Origin: Plumapathes pennacea | Lineage: Eukaryota; Cnidaria; Anthozoa; Antipatharia; Myriopathidae | Direction of reading: 5' to 3' | Length of the DNA: 64,000 nt | Assembly: GCA_964036295.1 (NCBI GenBank) | Contig: OZ038466.1 | Coordinates: forward strand, 15,596,001-15,660,000 | In this document: positions 37,101 through 52,100 of the stretch, in pieces | How positions within the stretch are numbered: position 1 is the stretch's first letter | How the letters are laid out: each line of letters opens with the position of its first letter | Made by a program: the position numbers and the translations under genes | Notes under the pieces: generated by a model | Told to the model about the DNA's origin: nothing | Seen by the model: only the letters and a program-made list of their open reading frames with translations | Database searches by the model: none

Positions 37101-40100
37101 TGCATTTACATTATTTTGTTCAAAAGTTACCCTGAGAATGCAAGAAACAGTGTTTCAGGGAATCTAAATTTCCAAGATTTTTCAGAGGAACGTATCCCCA
37201 GATCCCCCACCCCCCCCCCCCCCCAGCAGCTCACCCAGCTTAATCTTCCATTAATGAAACATTCAACTTAGCTTATATTAAGAGTAATAGAGCAATTATC
37301 ATCTTTCAGACATCCCAACCCTCCCAATGTTTGATGGAATCTCTCAAATTTTACCAAAGGAGGAAAGTATTTAACAAAGTGCACCTTTTTTTGTATATCC
37401 CCCCCCCCCCCCCCCCCAAAGACAATAAAACATTTAATGCATCCCCCCTTGCCTACTGAGAAAGAAATATATGTCCCCCCTCTTGGAGCCTCACTTCACA
37501 TTAAACAACAAATCCCACAGGTTTATGTCAACCATCAAGCTTTACCTTAAAATGATGATTGTGTACGTACTGGTCAACAGTAAAACTATTCAGGTCTTGA
37601 TTTCGCCTGACCTCAGCAGATGCTTTTTGCTGAATTTTGCACAGCAGACAATCCATCTCAGATAGTCTCCTTGACAGTGAGTTTTCGGGTTTCCTACTCT
37701 CCTTTCAAGTTCCAAGTCCTTTTGTTATCTTTTGCATCTTTCCCTAATCGGTCAGAACAAGTTCAAAGGCCTTGTAATAATCGGGGGATGAAGAGGAATA
37801 ATGGAATAAGAATAACGGGAATTTTTGCAGCGGAATAATGGAATAAAGGCCTTGGTATTTCTGGAATAATGGAATAACGAGATTTTCTGGACTGGAATAA
37901 TGGAATAATGCCACTTCATTATTCCGAAATAATGGAATAATGAACATTCCATTATTCCTCTTCATCCCCCGATAATAACTTCAAAGTACGCTGCGATGAA
38001 AGAAAACTGCACTTCATTTCCGTGCCGATTTTCATTCGTCAACATGCAACATGTGACTGGTTTGCAGTGCCCTTTTGTTCTCAATTTTTTGCAGGTGGAA
38101 ATTTCAACCTAAAGATCGTTTAGAAAACCACCTACCCCCCCCCCCCCCCCCTCCCCCAACCGAGGGGACGTCATAAACGATCAGTCCCTAGGAACTTGAA
38201 ATTTTACTGTAAACTGTAGAACCAGAGAAGCCAAGAATGTGTAAAACATGAAACTGAGAGGAATTGCCATTACACTCGCAACAATCGATCGAGACTGTCT
38301 TTTAATTCCTAAAGTAAGAATATAAATTTACTAGAAATACGATAAATACTTCTTGACCGAGCGTGAGGTCTGTACGGAAAAAACATCGCCCGAGGTTTTG
38401 ACCGTACAGACCGAGCCGCTTCGGCGAGGTCTGTACGGTCAAGACCAAGACCGAGCAAGCGAGGTCAATAAGTAGTTTATTATATGGCTTCAAAGTTTTA
38501 CATCAAAACAAACATTGAGCAGCACTTTGTCTCCGAACAATTTACGCGCGTACGCATGCACTGACTCAGCGTTTACACTAATTAGTGACTACAATTTCTC
38601 AATTTTGCAAACTTATACAATACTTGAGAGAAATAAATATTTGACTCACCGGATGAATTTTGTTGAGCTTGAATTTTTTAAGTACAAGCCCAAAATGTGC
38701 CGGTTTTGGTTCAGCGAAAACGTCACTCGGTATAAAACCCATCACGAGCGTGGCGAACTAAAATTAGTTTTCCTTCTTCTTTTTCTGATAAGCGATTTTC
38801 AACACAAAATTAGCAGAATTTTATTTGCTCCAAGCGTTTATATATAACATGCGATCATAACATTCAAACTCCGGTATTCAAACAAAGGAAATATTGAAGA
38901 AACTACAATATTTCGTATCTCAACCGTCGGCACAGAAAATTGTGTGAATCAAAAGTTTATCATTTTCTCAACAGAAAGATAAGTTCCTTCACTCAAGTCT
39001 TCAAAGATGTTGAAATGAAACGGCGTTCACACTCTTAAAATGCCATACTTACAGTTTTAGTAAGCTTGTATGAACTCCGCTTGCGGCACCGTAACAACAA
39101 ATAATCAGTCTGCTCGTAGCTCCGCAAACGGTTCATTGAAATTGTTCACGTCACTCTTTGACTGAAGTTTGCTGTGGCTTCTACGTTGCTCTAAGTGTTT
39201 AGCACGTAGTGCAAGATGTGAACCAATTCTCAGAATACGGTACTTGAGTCGCCGTTCGTGATGCCACAAACCAAGCCAACAAATCTTCATCTCGAACCGT
39301 TTTCTCGGCTTTCAAATTAGTTTCCGCAGTGGTATTTTTTTTCTTACATGTCCTTGTTCTACCGCTTTGCCCCCAGCCGAAAGCAGCCGACATATTCACT
39401 GAAGGCAAAGAACTGCACGACCTCGTGATTCATGTGTTCAATCTGCCGGTCCGTATCGAGCACACGGGCGTTACATAGACAATAAACTACTTTTGGCGAG
39501 GAAATGTGCACGGATAATTTTGTCCGAGGATAAATACGGCTCGAGCTTCGCTCTCGGGCAACTGTTCGCTTCTCGGAACAGATAATGTCCAAGGACAATT
39601 ATCCGTGCATATTTCCGAAGCCAAAAGTAGTTATTGTCTTTATTATCCTTCAACTATTTCCTCTCGCAGCGCAAATAATGGCGCAAGGATTGTGAAGCTC
39701 TTTGGTGCTTTCTGCAACTGCTTTTTCGACAAATGAATTGATGTCCTCCTCGGTAGTCATCTCGTAATGGTTTTTTATGATTAATATTTAAAATTGTGTT
39801 CGGATATTGTCAGTAAACAGTGATAGTTCGCCAGGCGGGGGTTATTCGCTGATAACGAGCGGACGTTATTTGGTCACGTGTCACGATTCCACCAATCACG
39901 CGCGGGAGGAAATATTTGATGGATTATAAAAGAAAATAATGACCGGCAAATACACCAATCAGAGCGCGAGACTTCACCGGAAGTAGCTCCAGCCATATAT
40001 CCCCTTCTTGTTTATTTTCCCCTTGGAGATTATTTTAAAATCTTTTTTTAAACAAACCACGGTTGTGTAGCGACGTCACCAGTCGGCCGCTAAAAAAACA

Positions 40101-43100
40101 TCGTTGCCGCACGGGCACAGGCTGCAATTTTCGACTAGCTGAACTCCAAAATTCGCTGAAACAACTTTTACGCGCAACCTACAGAATACTCCCGAGACTT
40201 AAAAGCCGAGAAAAGCGCAACTAGAATTGTGACTCGATCAGTTTTGCACAGTCAGCAAAGTCGATCTTCGACACCGAGTTTTTTTATTGTAAGAAAAGCC
40301 GCGATTGCTCCAGCCAACGCTGTATCCTAACCACACATGTGTACATTCTTTTTATTATTATTATTTTATCAATTTAATACGTTTCTTCGAGTGTGCAAAT
40401 TTAGAACTGTCAAAGCGAGAGTCACTTGTTCACACGCTTTCGAAGTCTTGGAAATGTGTGAATTTTGGCAAGAATTCATTTTGAACACAACTTTTCAAAC
40501 CACGTTTGACGAATTTAAAATCTTTGACAAAAAAAAAAAAAAAAAGAAATCAGGTCTCTAAATAATACAAGGTCCGATTGTATCGAGCGAGCAAACCCGG
40601 TCACTAAATAATACAAGGTCCGATTGTGTTGAGCGAGCAAATTTGGCCACCCATAAACAATAATATACAAATAGACTGTATATTGTTTAATTTGGAAAGC
40701 AGTGGGCCCCTGGCCGGGTATTTTCTACTCTTTTAGCCTTCAGAAAGCAAGAGCACTTCAGCCCGGTTACAGCTCATCCTTAAATACAGTGTGCCAACAA
40801 ACACAGCGAGAATTAAACTTCACAGCATTTCCATGTGTCAGATTGTCAGCGAAATTATCCAAAAATTTCAGGAATCGGATGACACAATCTTGCTCGAAGG
40901 CACTCTGAAATAGCTTTGAAAACGCGAAAAGATCACAGTATAATCCTACTTGGCCTTCATCATAGTTACCGGGGCATGAAACGACAAAATATACGGCGAT
41001 TGTTGAAATACCGTAATGCACGACTTTAAAATAGCATACGCGTACTGTACGTTAATTGATGTAATTTTTCAAAACTCACCGGTTCCTGAAAGCCGTAGTT
41101 TTTGCTCTTTTCCAGCAAACGAAACAAAACCCAAAACACTATTGTTTACGTCTTCAATGATTTCAAAATACACTGTATAGAGCAGTCCTCGTACAGTACG
41201 AAAATTCCACTTCCCATTGTATTGTGCGTCGTCATCTTGTCAAAACTTGGTTTCTGAAAACTACAATCCTGTTATTGTAAAAGGTAAAATTTGCCACGGC
41301 GATTGTTCGATTTCCACCGACTGTATTTTCCTATTCCTTTCTGAAGAAGTGTCTGCGTTTTAACACAACACTGGCGTCTGGGATTGTGTTGAGGTCGACC
41401 AGTCGATGCCTTCTAAAGAATTCGTTTCACGGCTAGCAAGCTTGCCTCCCATACACTGGCAAAATATCCGGGCAGTTTACAGCCGTCCGTCGAACTGCTT
41501 GGCTTTGCATCTGCATCTTGTTGTACAAAATCACTTCCGTTCGTACTCTTTCGCATGTCACCAAAAAATGGCGGTTTACAGTTCTGGCCTAAGAGCCTGG
41601 GAACGAGGTCGTACGCCAGACTGACTGACAGACGAACATTAAATTTCGAGATGGCGACCCGCTTGGAGTCTCCAAATAAGGCGATACTACTGCATTAGCG
41701 TAGTGATTATGATTATTACCCTCGCTTACGCTCGGGGACTATACGGGGTGATCGAGGTGAGTAAGCAAATTGATGTCGATATATTTGATGTCAGCTTCTT
41801 TATATTGTGAATGGACTGATGAACAGTAATAAACTGAAACACTTTCTCCATTGACTATTTGTGTGGCTGAACTACATTGTTGCAGTAATCACAAAACATG
41901 AAGCTCAATTTGTTTCACTAAAATATGTACACAAAGTCACTACAAAGGGAAACTTGTTGTGTGAAGGTGAAGTACTAAATATGGGAAATGTATGGATTGT
42001 TGTTACCCATATTTTGCCCATATAATTGTCTTTTTTCATGGAATTCAAGGAAACTATAGGAAGCTCATTGCCCATATTTTGCCCATGCATCATTTACTCA
42101 CATTTTCTCACCCATGAGTTTTCCCCATATATCAAAAGTGATGACCATGTGAAACCCATACTTAAATTTCAAGAAACATATTCATCATTACCAGATACCC
42201 ATATTGAGTCCACTTAATTTGTTTTTTTTTACCACAATATTTAGAAAAATACAAGAAAGTTTTGTTGTATTCCGCTGCAAAGCGCGACACGCTGGCGTCA
42301 GCATCATTGTCTGGACTCTTATTTACCACGGTAAATTTACCAATCAGAGAGCGAGAAACTAGTGTTGTGGTAAAAATAAATTACTTTCCATACTAAACAT
42401 TTGGTCACAAGACATCTAAAAATCAGGCTAAGGTTGCATTGATTCGTCAAATTGAGGTGATGCTAGGTATAGCTGCATAATTAAGTTGCATTTGTGAAGT
42501 TACAGTTCCTGAATTTAAGTTGCAAATTATATCACACTAACTAAAATTGCATTTAATATTTATGTTAATCACAAAATCATGCATGGACAATAACAAATGC
42601 GATCGTGCAATTTCTACTCCACAGATTAAACTTTGCTTAAATTTGCTACAAAGACTCCTTTTGTGTACTAGATTTGAATTTATAAAAAAAAATGGGGGTC
42701 TGCCCCACATCATTTTGCGTTACAAACTATGACGTCAATCCAACAAGGCCACCGTGCGATAAGGCGAATTTCGGAAACACACAGGAATAACGCAATTAAA
42801 AATTAGTTCGGTAGCCCACCCTGAATTTTGGTTATAGGTTTCTACATGTAAAATCTGCATTTTGAAGAAAAAAGAAAAAATTCTGTGGAGCAGTTGTTTC
42901 GGAATTTGGATAAAAGCTGGTGCGCACATATGTAAACTGTTCTATTCAGGCAGAAAGCGTGTGAATTTCCGGCCACAATAGCAGCTAAACGGAGTCGGTG
43001 ACCCCCATTTTATATAAATTCGAATCTAGTACACAAAAGAAGTCTTTGTAGCAAATTTAAGGAAAATCTGTGGAGTAGAAATTGCGCAATCGCATTACCT

Positions 43101-46100
43101 AAATTCATAACCTTGATTATTTACAGTCTTCAATGGATTACTAATTTTTGTGAGTTCTGTTTTTTCCCCTCTCCTACTGTGTTATCTTCACTTGTAATAG
43201 GCACTTTCTATTGGAGAAGTCTGAAATAGATTCCTTCTTGTCCAAGTTGTGTGAGATACGCCATGAAGATTCAGTGTCTGCTATGCTGATTGAAATTAAC
43301 CAAAGGTAGGGCCTCCAACAGCTCATTTTTGGTGACTGAGCTTATTTGACTGAGCAAAAACTACTTACTAAATAAACAATAAACTATTTTTGGCGAGGAA
43401 ATATGCGCGGATAATTGTCCGAGGATATTTAATATCTGTTCCGACAAGCGAACAGTTGCCCGAGAGCGAAGCTCGAAGGCAACTGTGAGATTCGAGGAAC
43501 AGACAATGTCCAAGGACGATTATCCGTGCATATTTCCGAAGCCAAAAGTGGTTTATTGTCTTTATTATCCTTCAACTATTTCCTCTCGCAGCGCAAATAA
43601 TGGCGCAAGGACTGTGAAGCTCTTTGGTGCTTTATGGAACTACTTTTTCGACAAATGAATTGATGTCCTCCTCGGTAGTCATCTCGTAATGTTTTCTGTG
43701 TGATTAATATTTAAAACTGTGTTCGGATATTGTCAATAAACACTGATAGTTCGCCAGGCGGGGGTTATTCGCTGATAACGTCCGCTCGTGAGCGGACGTT
43801 ATTCGGTCGCGTGTCACGATTCCACTAATCACGCGCGGAAGGAAATATTTGATGGGTCAAGAGAGAGAATGAGGATTAAAGTCGATACTAAGAACAAATG
43901 CAAGAATAAGAGGTTAAAACGTTTTTTTATCTACACACCATACATACCATTTATGAAATGTTTTCTTTATTTGGCAGGTGCTTTGCGGCTTGGAAATATA
44001 TTCTTCAGCAGCAAGAATGTTCCCACAGTGTTACAAAGCAGATATTGACAATCTGTAATCACATTTGCTCCAGTATGTCCAAAACCCCAGAAAAGATGAT
44101 GGAACAATTTGCAAACAGCAACTTTCTATCGAAAGTTTTGCCAGAATTTATTGACCAGATCGAATTTCACCCTAGAAGGTACTGTACAATGAGAGCTCAA
44201 GCTGATATTGTGTGGGCATATCCCCTTTTCTGTTGGAATTAACCTTTGATTGAAGTCGGATGTAAACATTAATTATAAAATCTGTTTCCCCTGAGGTGCG
44301 CACTTCACGACTACGCGACATCTCCATGCTCTCTACCCTGGCAGTTTTTACCGTGAATACTTTCTCTTCGTATTGTTACGATCTGCTCGAGGGTTCTTCT
44401 TTAATCAGAGAGTAGACCGAAGCGCTGTAACAGTTCCGTTACTCCGCTTACATATGAGACAAAATTAGCAATCGTTCCTCCAAATCACACCCACACACAC
44501 CCCTCTGTCCCGTATTAACTGATTAACCTGTTAGCTAGCGCGTTGTAGTATTTTGCAATAGAAAACACCCCAGAAAAACAGAAGAATATATTTCTACCGC
44601 AATATGTCGGAAAAATTAGCCAAAATTTGTTTTTGCCCCAAAAGACCAATGCATTATTTCAGTTCTTTTCTCTACACGGTATTGATATGATTTATCCATG
44701 TGTTGCAGCGAAATTTACAGATTGCTTCAAAACTTTATGTACCATGTACTGCAAGTTAATCCTTCCTGTGGACAAAGAGTAGTTGCTCTGGCAAGATGTA
44801 TCTCCACAAAAATGATTGCAGGTGCTCCAGACTTTGACAGTGCCAAGGAGATCGGGGAGTTGGCTTGTGAATTTCTTTGCAAGCTGTTAACAACCGTAGC
44901 GCTGAAAGTCCCAGGGGCATTCAGTGATCTTGATTCTTTGGAATGGCAACAACTTCCTCTAATTCCAACTCCACAAGAAATACATCGCAGTAAGTAAATA
45001 GACCAAGATCGAACAAAAATGTCTAGGAATTTTTGGATTATCGCAAATGTGGCCCTCACTAAGCTTTACAGAATGCACAGCTATTCCATTTTATATATCC
45101 TGTACAACGATATTAGCCTGGTCAGTAAGCAACCTAGTAACCCGTATGAACGCAAACTTTATTGTTTTCAGTGTGAGTGATCAGAGTAAAAAGTGTTCAG
45201 GTTCAAGTATACTCTTTGAGAAACCCAACACGAAACATATCCTATCCATAACTTTCTTTTCTTTAATTTGCCTCGTTTCTCTTGCTACAGAGGTTAAGAT
45301 TGACGACCTTCCAGTAATGCGGGAGAAGTACGACTCGGAGGATGACTACCTGGATACAAATTTTAGGCTGATCAGAGAGGAGTGCTTCTATAAGCTGAAA
45401 AAAGGGATTTCAGACTTTATCAAGGGTAACAACCCAGATCCCAGGGATATGATGATGTACAGGTATAGTGAAGAAAAATATATGACCAGTACAATGTAAA
45501 TGCAAAGCAAATGGTCGACTTAATATCCGAAGATTTAAACAAACCAACTGCCTGTAGAAAACAAACAAACCAACTACAAGTAGCAAGACGTAGTAAGTGA
45601 ATGTTCAATAATGATCATCAAACTCCTTTAGTTGATAATTAGGTACATAGACTGTTAAACAGGCGCTTTCTTTGTGAGATTCAAGCGAAGCATAAGCTGC
45701 AGTAATTTTTACTACTTCGTTGACTGTGCTAACTAGGTTGCCATTAATCAGGATTTAATATGCCTTAATGCCGAACTAGTAATGGATCTGTGGAAATTCT
45801 GAATGGAGGCGTAGCAGTGTTTAAAACTCTTGTTGTTTTGCTCCTGTTTTTGTCCTTGATCAATTTTTATTTTCAAGAAGTTTATCTTTAAAGTAACAAG
45901 TAAGTGGGAAAAGTAAACTTTAAAGAGACTCTCTTAGCGCAGCTGCTTTGCGCGCGCCCATGTTTATAATTACATCCGGAGCTCGACTTTCCTGAGGCGC
46001 CCACGTTATGACTGATGGATCTGACTGTCGCTGCTTGCCGTACTCAATACACTTTCTGAGTAATTTGTGCTGATTCATTTCGCGATAATACGTAGAAAAA

Positions 46101-49100
46101 CATGAGAATCTGCCATTTTCGTATCATACGAAAATGGCCGCCGTCAGTCACTGGGCACGCAAGGCATCTACGGCGAGAGGCTCTCTTTTTCAAAATCCAC
46201 AAATAAATAAAACGAAAACTAACACAAAGAAAAACCCCAAACATATTTTAAATGCCTATTTAGCCTCCGTGGCTCTGCTTTTTTTTTTTTTTTTTTTAAT
46301 AGCCGCCATCTAGAAACTGGAACAAACAAGTAGAACATGTTTACAAGCATCTGTTTGCACTTATCACAGAGTCACTCTCCGAGGAATTTCAACACAGGGA
46401 GAGTATTCTCCGTCAAGTTTATCAGTATGCCTGAACTTTAAGGAGGTGTTTGGAGACCAGCAATCAGAAGAATTTGAGTGGAGGTAAGTATGATGCACAA
46501 TGACCCGAATAATTTTTAAGGAGGCGGCGTGGCCGACTGGTTTCCCGTTCTGAACTCTAACTGAATTTGCAACACGGTGGCTCCGCGTTCAAATCCTCGG
46601 CCACGTTATGTAAATAGCCAACTGGTTAGCCTCCGTTAGTATTATTAACAGGTTTACGTTGAGTTAAAAACACGGCCCCACCAGCTCTGCTGAATTACTT
46701 ACCGTGTATAAATAATGATACTTTACTTTTGTTTACCACATCTTTTTTGTACTACACCTTGCTGTACCGCATTGTGTCACTGTGTTTTGTTTGGCTTCGC
46801 AAATACGCGCGCCAGCTGTCGGCAATTTTTAATTTTAAATTTCAGCACTCTTAATTTCACATTTCTGCACTGTTAATTTCACATTTTTGCACTGTTTGGG
46901 AGAAATTGACGTGCGCTCGGCCAATCAGAATGCAGAAATTATTGTATGCATGTTATTAGGTCTTGGCGTTTGTAAACACGCCGCTTGTTCGTAGTCATCT
47001 AGCTCTCAGTTATATCAACTTAAAATACTTGAGAGAAAGAAGAAGCTAATTTACCCAATGATTTGAGTTGAATGCGAATTTTTGAAGTAAAAGTAAAAAA
47101 ATGTGTAAGTTCTGTACACTCAGTAAAAATCAGTAAACCCATCACGAACTCACAAATTGGAAGACAGTTTCTTTCGACTTTTCAGGTTTACATTTTTGAA
47201 CATAACAGGTGCTTTGAAACTCAGAATACTAGTTTATTTTTTTCACAGAAGTTTACTCCAAGGTATTCAAAGGAAATATTCAAGACTGAAAAAATCTGTA
47301 TCTTAGCGGGTCGGCACAGCAAATACAAACTTACCGATTTCTTGACGGCTTAATTCTCGAGGAACGTTTGTCCATCACAACAAAGTTAAATTTCTTCCAT
47401 GATTTTGAAATGAATTAACGAATGACGTTCATTGACATTGATCCGTAAGTTGCAGAGTGTCTATAGCACAGCATGCTGGCGATGTCGTGAATTAAACAAA
47501 TGCGCCCGACCGGCGAAAATTTCCTGTCTTCTTTCGTTCCATAGTAACTGTTCACGTTCTTTGACTGACCACAAGTTGTTCCTTGCATGTTAAGTTGTCC
47601 AAGAATTAATAAAATTTGCCTTTTGAGATGCCACAAACTCACACCGGCAATCGTTTTTTCCACTGAAAATCAGTGTAACGCTGTTTGGTGCATTTAAATT
47701 TCACTCTTGCTTATGATTGGTTAAGCCAACTGTCCGATTACAGAACAAAGAAGTATCCGATTACAGAACAATAGGTGCCCAATTAATGATTAATCGGGGG
47801 GTTTATGAACCAATCACATTCGAGGAAATTGTAATATTTATGATTAAGAATGAACGTGCACAGTCTGCAAAATTTTCGTAAATAAGCTGGACCCCAAGAT
47901 TCTCTGAGATGACTTCTACACGCAACCACAAAATACTCTGAGACTTGTAAGCCAAGAAAAGCGCAATTAAAACCGTGCTCAATCAGTTTTGCACAGTTTG
48001 CAAAGTCGATCTTCTACACCGAAATTTTTATGAATTTTAACAGAAGCCGCGATTGTTCCAGCCAACGCTATATCCTAACCAAATATGAGTATGTTTATCA
48101 AGTAAATACGCTTCTTCGAGTGTAACAAATTTTAGACTGAAAACAAGAGTCGCTTCTTCGAAGTCTCGGAAATCTACGAATTTTGGCAAGGATTGAATTT
48201 TGAACATACCAGCTTTTCAAACCGCGTTTGATAAATTTTAAATCTTTGACAGAAAAAGAAATCAAGTCACTAAATAACACAAGGTCCGATTGTGTTAAGC
48301 GAGCAAACCCAGCCACTCATAAATGCAGTCTTTGTATTGTAGAACAAGGCAATGATAAAAAATAGACTGTAATTGAAATACACTGCATAGAGCAGTCCTC
48401 CTACAGCACAAAAAATTCCACTTTCCACTGTAATGTGCGTCGAGCGGAGCGTCTTGTCAAAACTTAGATTCTGCAAACTACAGGCCTGTTATATCTAAAA
48501 GATGAAACTTGCCACGGTGTGATTGTTAAATTTCCACCGACTGTATTTTGCTGGTCCTTTCTGAAAAAGTGTCTGAGTTTTAACACAATTATGGCGTCTG
48601 GGATTGTGTTCAGGTCGGCCAGTCGATGCCATGAGGAAATCGTTTCATGGCAGAAAGGTTGCCTCCCATACAATGGCAAAATATCCGGGCCGTTTACAGC
48701 CGTCCGTCGAACTGCTTGGCCGCATCTTGTTGTCCCCGAGCTCCGCGAGGGTAATAATCACGACGCTAATTCTGTAGTATTGTGTTATTTGGAGACCCCA
48801 AGCGGGTCGCCATCTCGAAATTTAATGTTCGTCTGTCAGTCTGTCAGGTGTACGCCTTCAGGCGCCGTTACTTAATAGCTCAAATTTCAACTGCCATTTC
48901 GGCCAAGCGATAGAGTAGGAACGGAAGTGATTTTGTACAACAAGTTGCAGAGACAAGGCCAAGCAGTTCGACGGACGGCTGTAAACTGCCCGGATATTTT
49001 GCCATTGTATGGGAGGCAAGCTTGCTAGCCGTGAAACGCTGGCCGACCTGAACACAATCTCAGACGTCAATATTGTGATAAAACGCTGACACTTTTTGGA

Positions 49101-52100
49101 AAGGAATAGGAAAATACAGTCGGTGGAAATCGAACAATCACTGTGGCAAATTTCACCTTTTAGCGATAACAGGATTGGCTTTTGTTTAAATTCATAAAAA
49201 TTTCGGTGTTGAAGATCGACATTGCGGACTGTGCAAAACTGATTGAGTCATGCTTCTAATTGACAACAAACAACAACAAATTATGTTATTCGGAAGAATA
49301 GTGTACAGAATGAACACTATCCCTCAGATAGCAGAAGATAATCGAGACAGGAAGTGGAATTGAAATAATTGGAAGTGGAATAATTGCGCTTTTCTTGGCT
49401 TGCAAGTCTCGGAGTGTTCTATAGTTGCGTGTAAAAGTTGTCTCAGCGAATTTTGGAGTTCAGCTTGTCCACGAAAACTCGCAGACTGTGCACGTGCCGT
49501 TGTCGAACTAAACTAGACTGCCGTGCGGCAAAGATTCCTTTTAGCGGCCGACTGGTGACGTCGTTATGCAACCATGGTTTGTAAAAACGATTTTAGAAAA
49601 GACCTCCTAGCGGCAAATACAAGAACCCCGCTTTCCGAAAACCCACTACAGAGCGAGGGGATATCTGCGATTATCGTATTTCTAGTACAACATTACTTCC
49701 GTTCGTACTCTATCGCTTGTCACCGAAATGGCGGTTAAAAATTAAGCTACTGAGTAACCGCGCCTGGAGGTCGTACGGCAGTCTGACAGACAGACACACG
49801 AACATTAGATTTCGAGATGGCGACCCGCTTGGAGTCTCCAAATAGCGCGATACTACAGCATTAGCGTCGTGATTATACCCTTGCAGAGCTTGGGGATTAT
49901 GTACAGGCTTCCATACTGTACATATTTTATCGTATCATCTTGTACTGTCATACTAGTCTTTGATTAGCTGGGCAGTACCATTAATGAGTCTAAATTGTCA
50001 CCATGCTATTATAATGTGGAAATATTCTTTTTTGTTTAAAGGGATTTTCAAGACCTGCAATTATATATATAATAGCGTATGAACTAAACACTAACAGTCT
50101 GATGTACTTTTAGATCTACCAACTGGTTGATGTATGGCAACTTGCTTTGTATCTCTATGGATGGCAAATTCGAACACCCGATATGGGTGCTAGTAGAGAG
50201 AAAACCACCATCGCAGGAAAAGTAAGGGGTTTCACTTTTTCTTAACATCTTGTTTATTAATCTCCAATTTACAAAATGTCACAAGTCGTCCATTACAATT
50301 ACTCAGAGCTACAGTATACGATAGGTGGTTGGCCTATAAAACGCGTAACATATAGTGCTAGACGAATTTATAAATGAATGGAGTAAATTTTCGCGGAGTA
50401 TATTTTTGAGGGAATTAATTTTCGCGAGTCGTCGGAAAATCCGTGAAATTCGCGAAAATAAACTCCCGCGAAAATTTCATGCCACACTTATAATTATAGT
50501 ATATCTACTTTTAGGTAGACCAAATCATCATATAGAGGATATTACATGGCCATGAGCCCTCAATATATATCAGCATAAACAAGTATTAAACAATTGCATT
50601 GTGGGAAGGATTTGGTTCTAAAATGCATACAAACGCACCAATAAAATGAATCAGAACGATACGTTCAAAATGTGATGATTCTTGTATGTCTCTCCGTGTT
50701 GTTTGGCTTAGGAAGGAAATTTTGAATCGGAACTCTTTCCACATTGCACTTGATATTTGCATATGGTTATAGATTTTGGAATTTAAAATTTTTTCAAACA
50801 GCTGTAAAGATAGATAGATAGACAAAGCTAACAACTGTGTAATTGCTAGGGTCGTTTGGGTGACGTTTTGTACCGAAAGGAATGAGATAAATGATGCTGA
50901 AGTTATAACCAGGCTGCAAGAACTTGGGGATGAAGGTTTGTATTGACGAAAAAGGATTCATTATAATTCCTTCTCTAGTTTATAATGGTTTTTTTACCAA
51001 CAATATTTGCCGTGTTCCATTTGTAAACTCCAGTCTTAAACCATGTTTTAGGTCAGAAAGCGTACATGGCAGAAAGTTCAACTTTCTTCACAGCATATGG
51101 CCCTGCAATGCATGTTCTTCAACAGAAAGGTAAGAACAAGGCCTTACAGCCAAGTGACAAGGTTTTCTAGAGGCTCAAGGTTTTACGGCTAAAAAGACTG
51201 TACTATTAAGCTCATGTCGAAGCATAGCTTTTACTTGGGATTCGGTCTTAGAGAGACCTATTTTGGAAGAGACTATTATCAGGCAGTAATTCTAGGCCTT
51301 AAAATACTATAAAGGACCTAGCTTTATAGGGAGTTATAGTTTTACATGGAATACAGTTGCTTTTTCTGTCTACAGCAACAGTACCCTTTAAAGATTACAT
51401 TGTGGATGCTATGCCTACGTCAGAACCAGCGTCTTACATCATTGAGATAAAAGGTCCGCCTGACTGGGGTATCCTTTACGAGCCCAACCCAAGGATCAAG
51501 AGAAAAGAATCGTCTTCACCTTATTCTTTACTAAAGGACTTTGCAACAATGAAGAACTGCGGACTAAAAGAAAAACTCGATGACACACAAATGGCCGCGG
51601 TTGAGTTGGCTTTGCATCATAAAGTAACACTTATACAGGTTACTGATACACCTTTCCATTTTTGTGTCGTGCCTATGGTACCTGTTTGAACAATTTAACT
51701 GTTAGGCCAGGAAGGTGCAGCCAGAGAAGTCATGTCGACCTATAGTTTTCCGTTTAGAACAAAAGTAGGAGTCTTTGAACATTCCAGAGGATTCGCAATT
51801 TGCACTGCAGGAGCAAATAAACTGAATACAGCCTAAAAATTGACACGTGCGTTTGTCTTTAGCAAATGATAACTTTCTTGTAAATGATCTTTTGCTCGTG
51901 GCACATTGGCAACTGTTTCCTGTTTTGTTTCTGTATTTTTCTTCAATGCCCAGGGTCCTCCTGGCACAGGAAAGTCACACGTGGGTGTGTCCCTGGTACG
52001 GCTGCTGCTCTCCATGAAAGTGCCTCAAAACTTTGGACCTATCCTGGTAAGATATCTCATGGTCGTGTAATTATTGCGGAGGAAATAGCCACTATTAACT

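Larger units (their letters stand above)
38500..41745 (+). mobile_element. Large interspersed repeat, most complete copy
   Basis: Blocks of this region recur at 46,900-48,733 (same orientation), 48,735-49,620 (reversed) and 49,690-49,900 (same). They share TCAGTTTTGCACAGT, AAAGTCGATCTTC, ACAGCCGTCCGTCGAACTGC, TCGAGATGGCGACCCGCTTG and a terminal CTCGGGGACTAT. The stretch also contains a copy of a second repeat (39,655-39,925) and a foldback (39,477-39,650). Only short frames are open, so it is probably non-autonomous. Confidence 0.6.
34149..43200. other. Large repeat-filled intron 1 of the ZNFX1-like gene
   Basis: No exon was found in this 9-kb interval. It holds poly-C tracts (near 36,447, 37,210, 37,400 and 38,135), tandem repeats, a MITE and several foldbacks listed separately. 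Open frames here are low-complexity or repeat-derived. Confidence 0.6.

Noticed and set aside
46529..46610. Functional tRNA gene
   Set aside because: A- and B-box-like sequences are present, but the cloverleaf and acceptor stem are not intact and a SINE-like tail follows.
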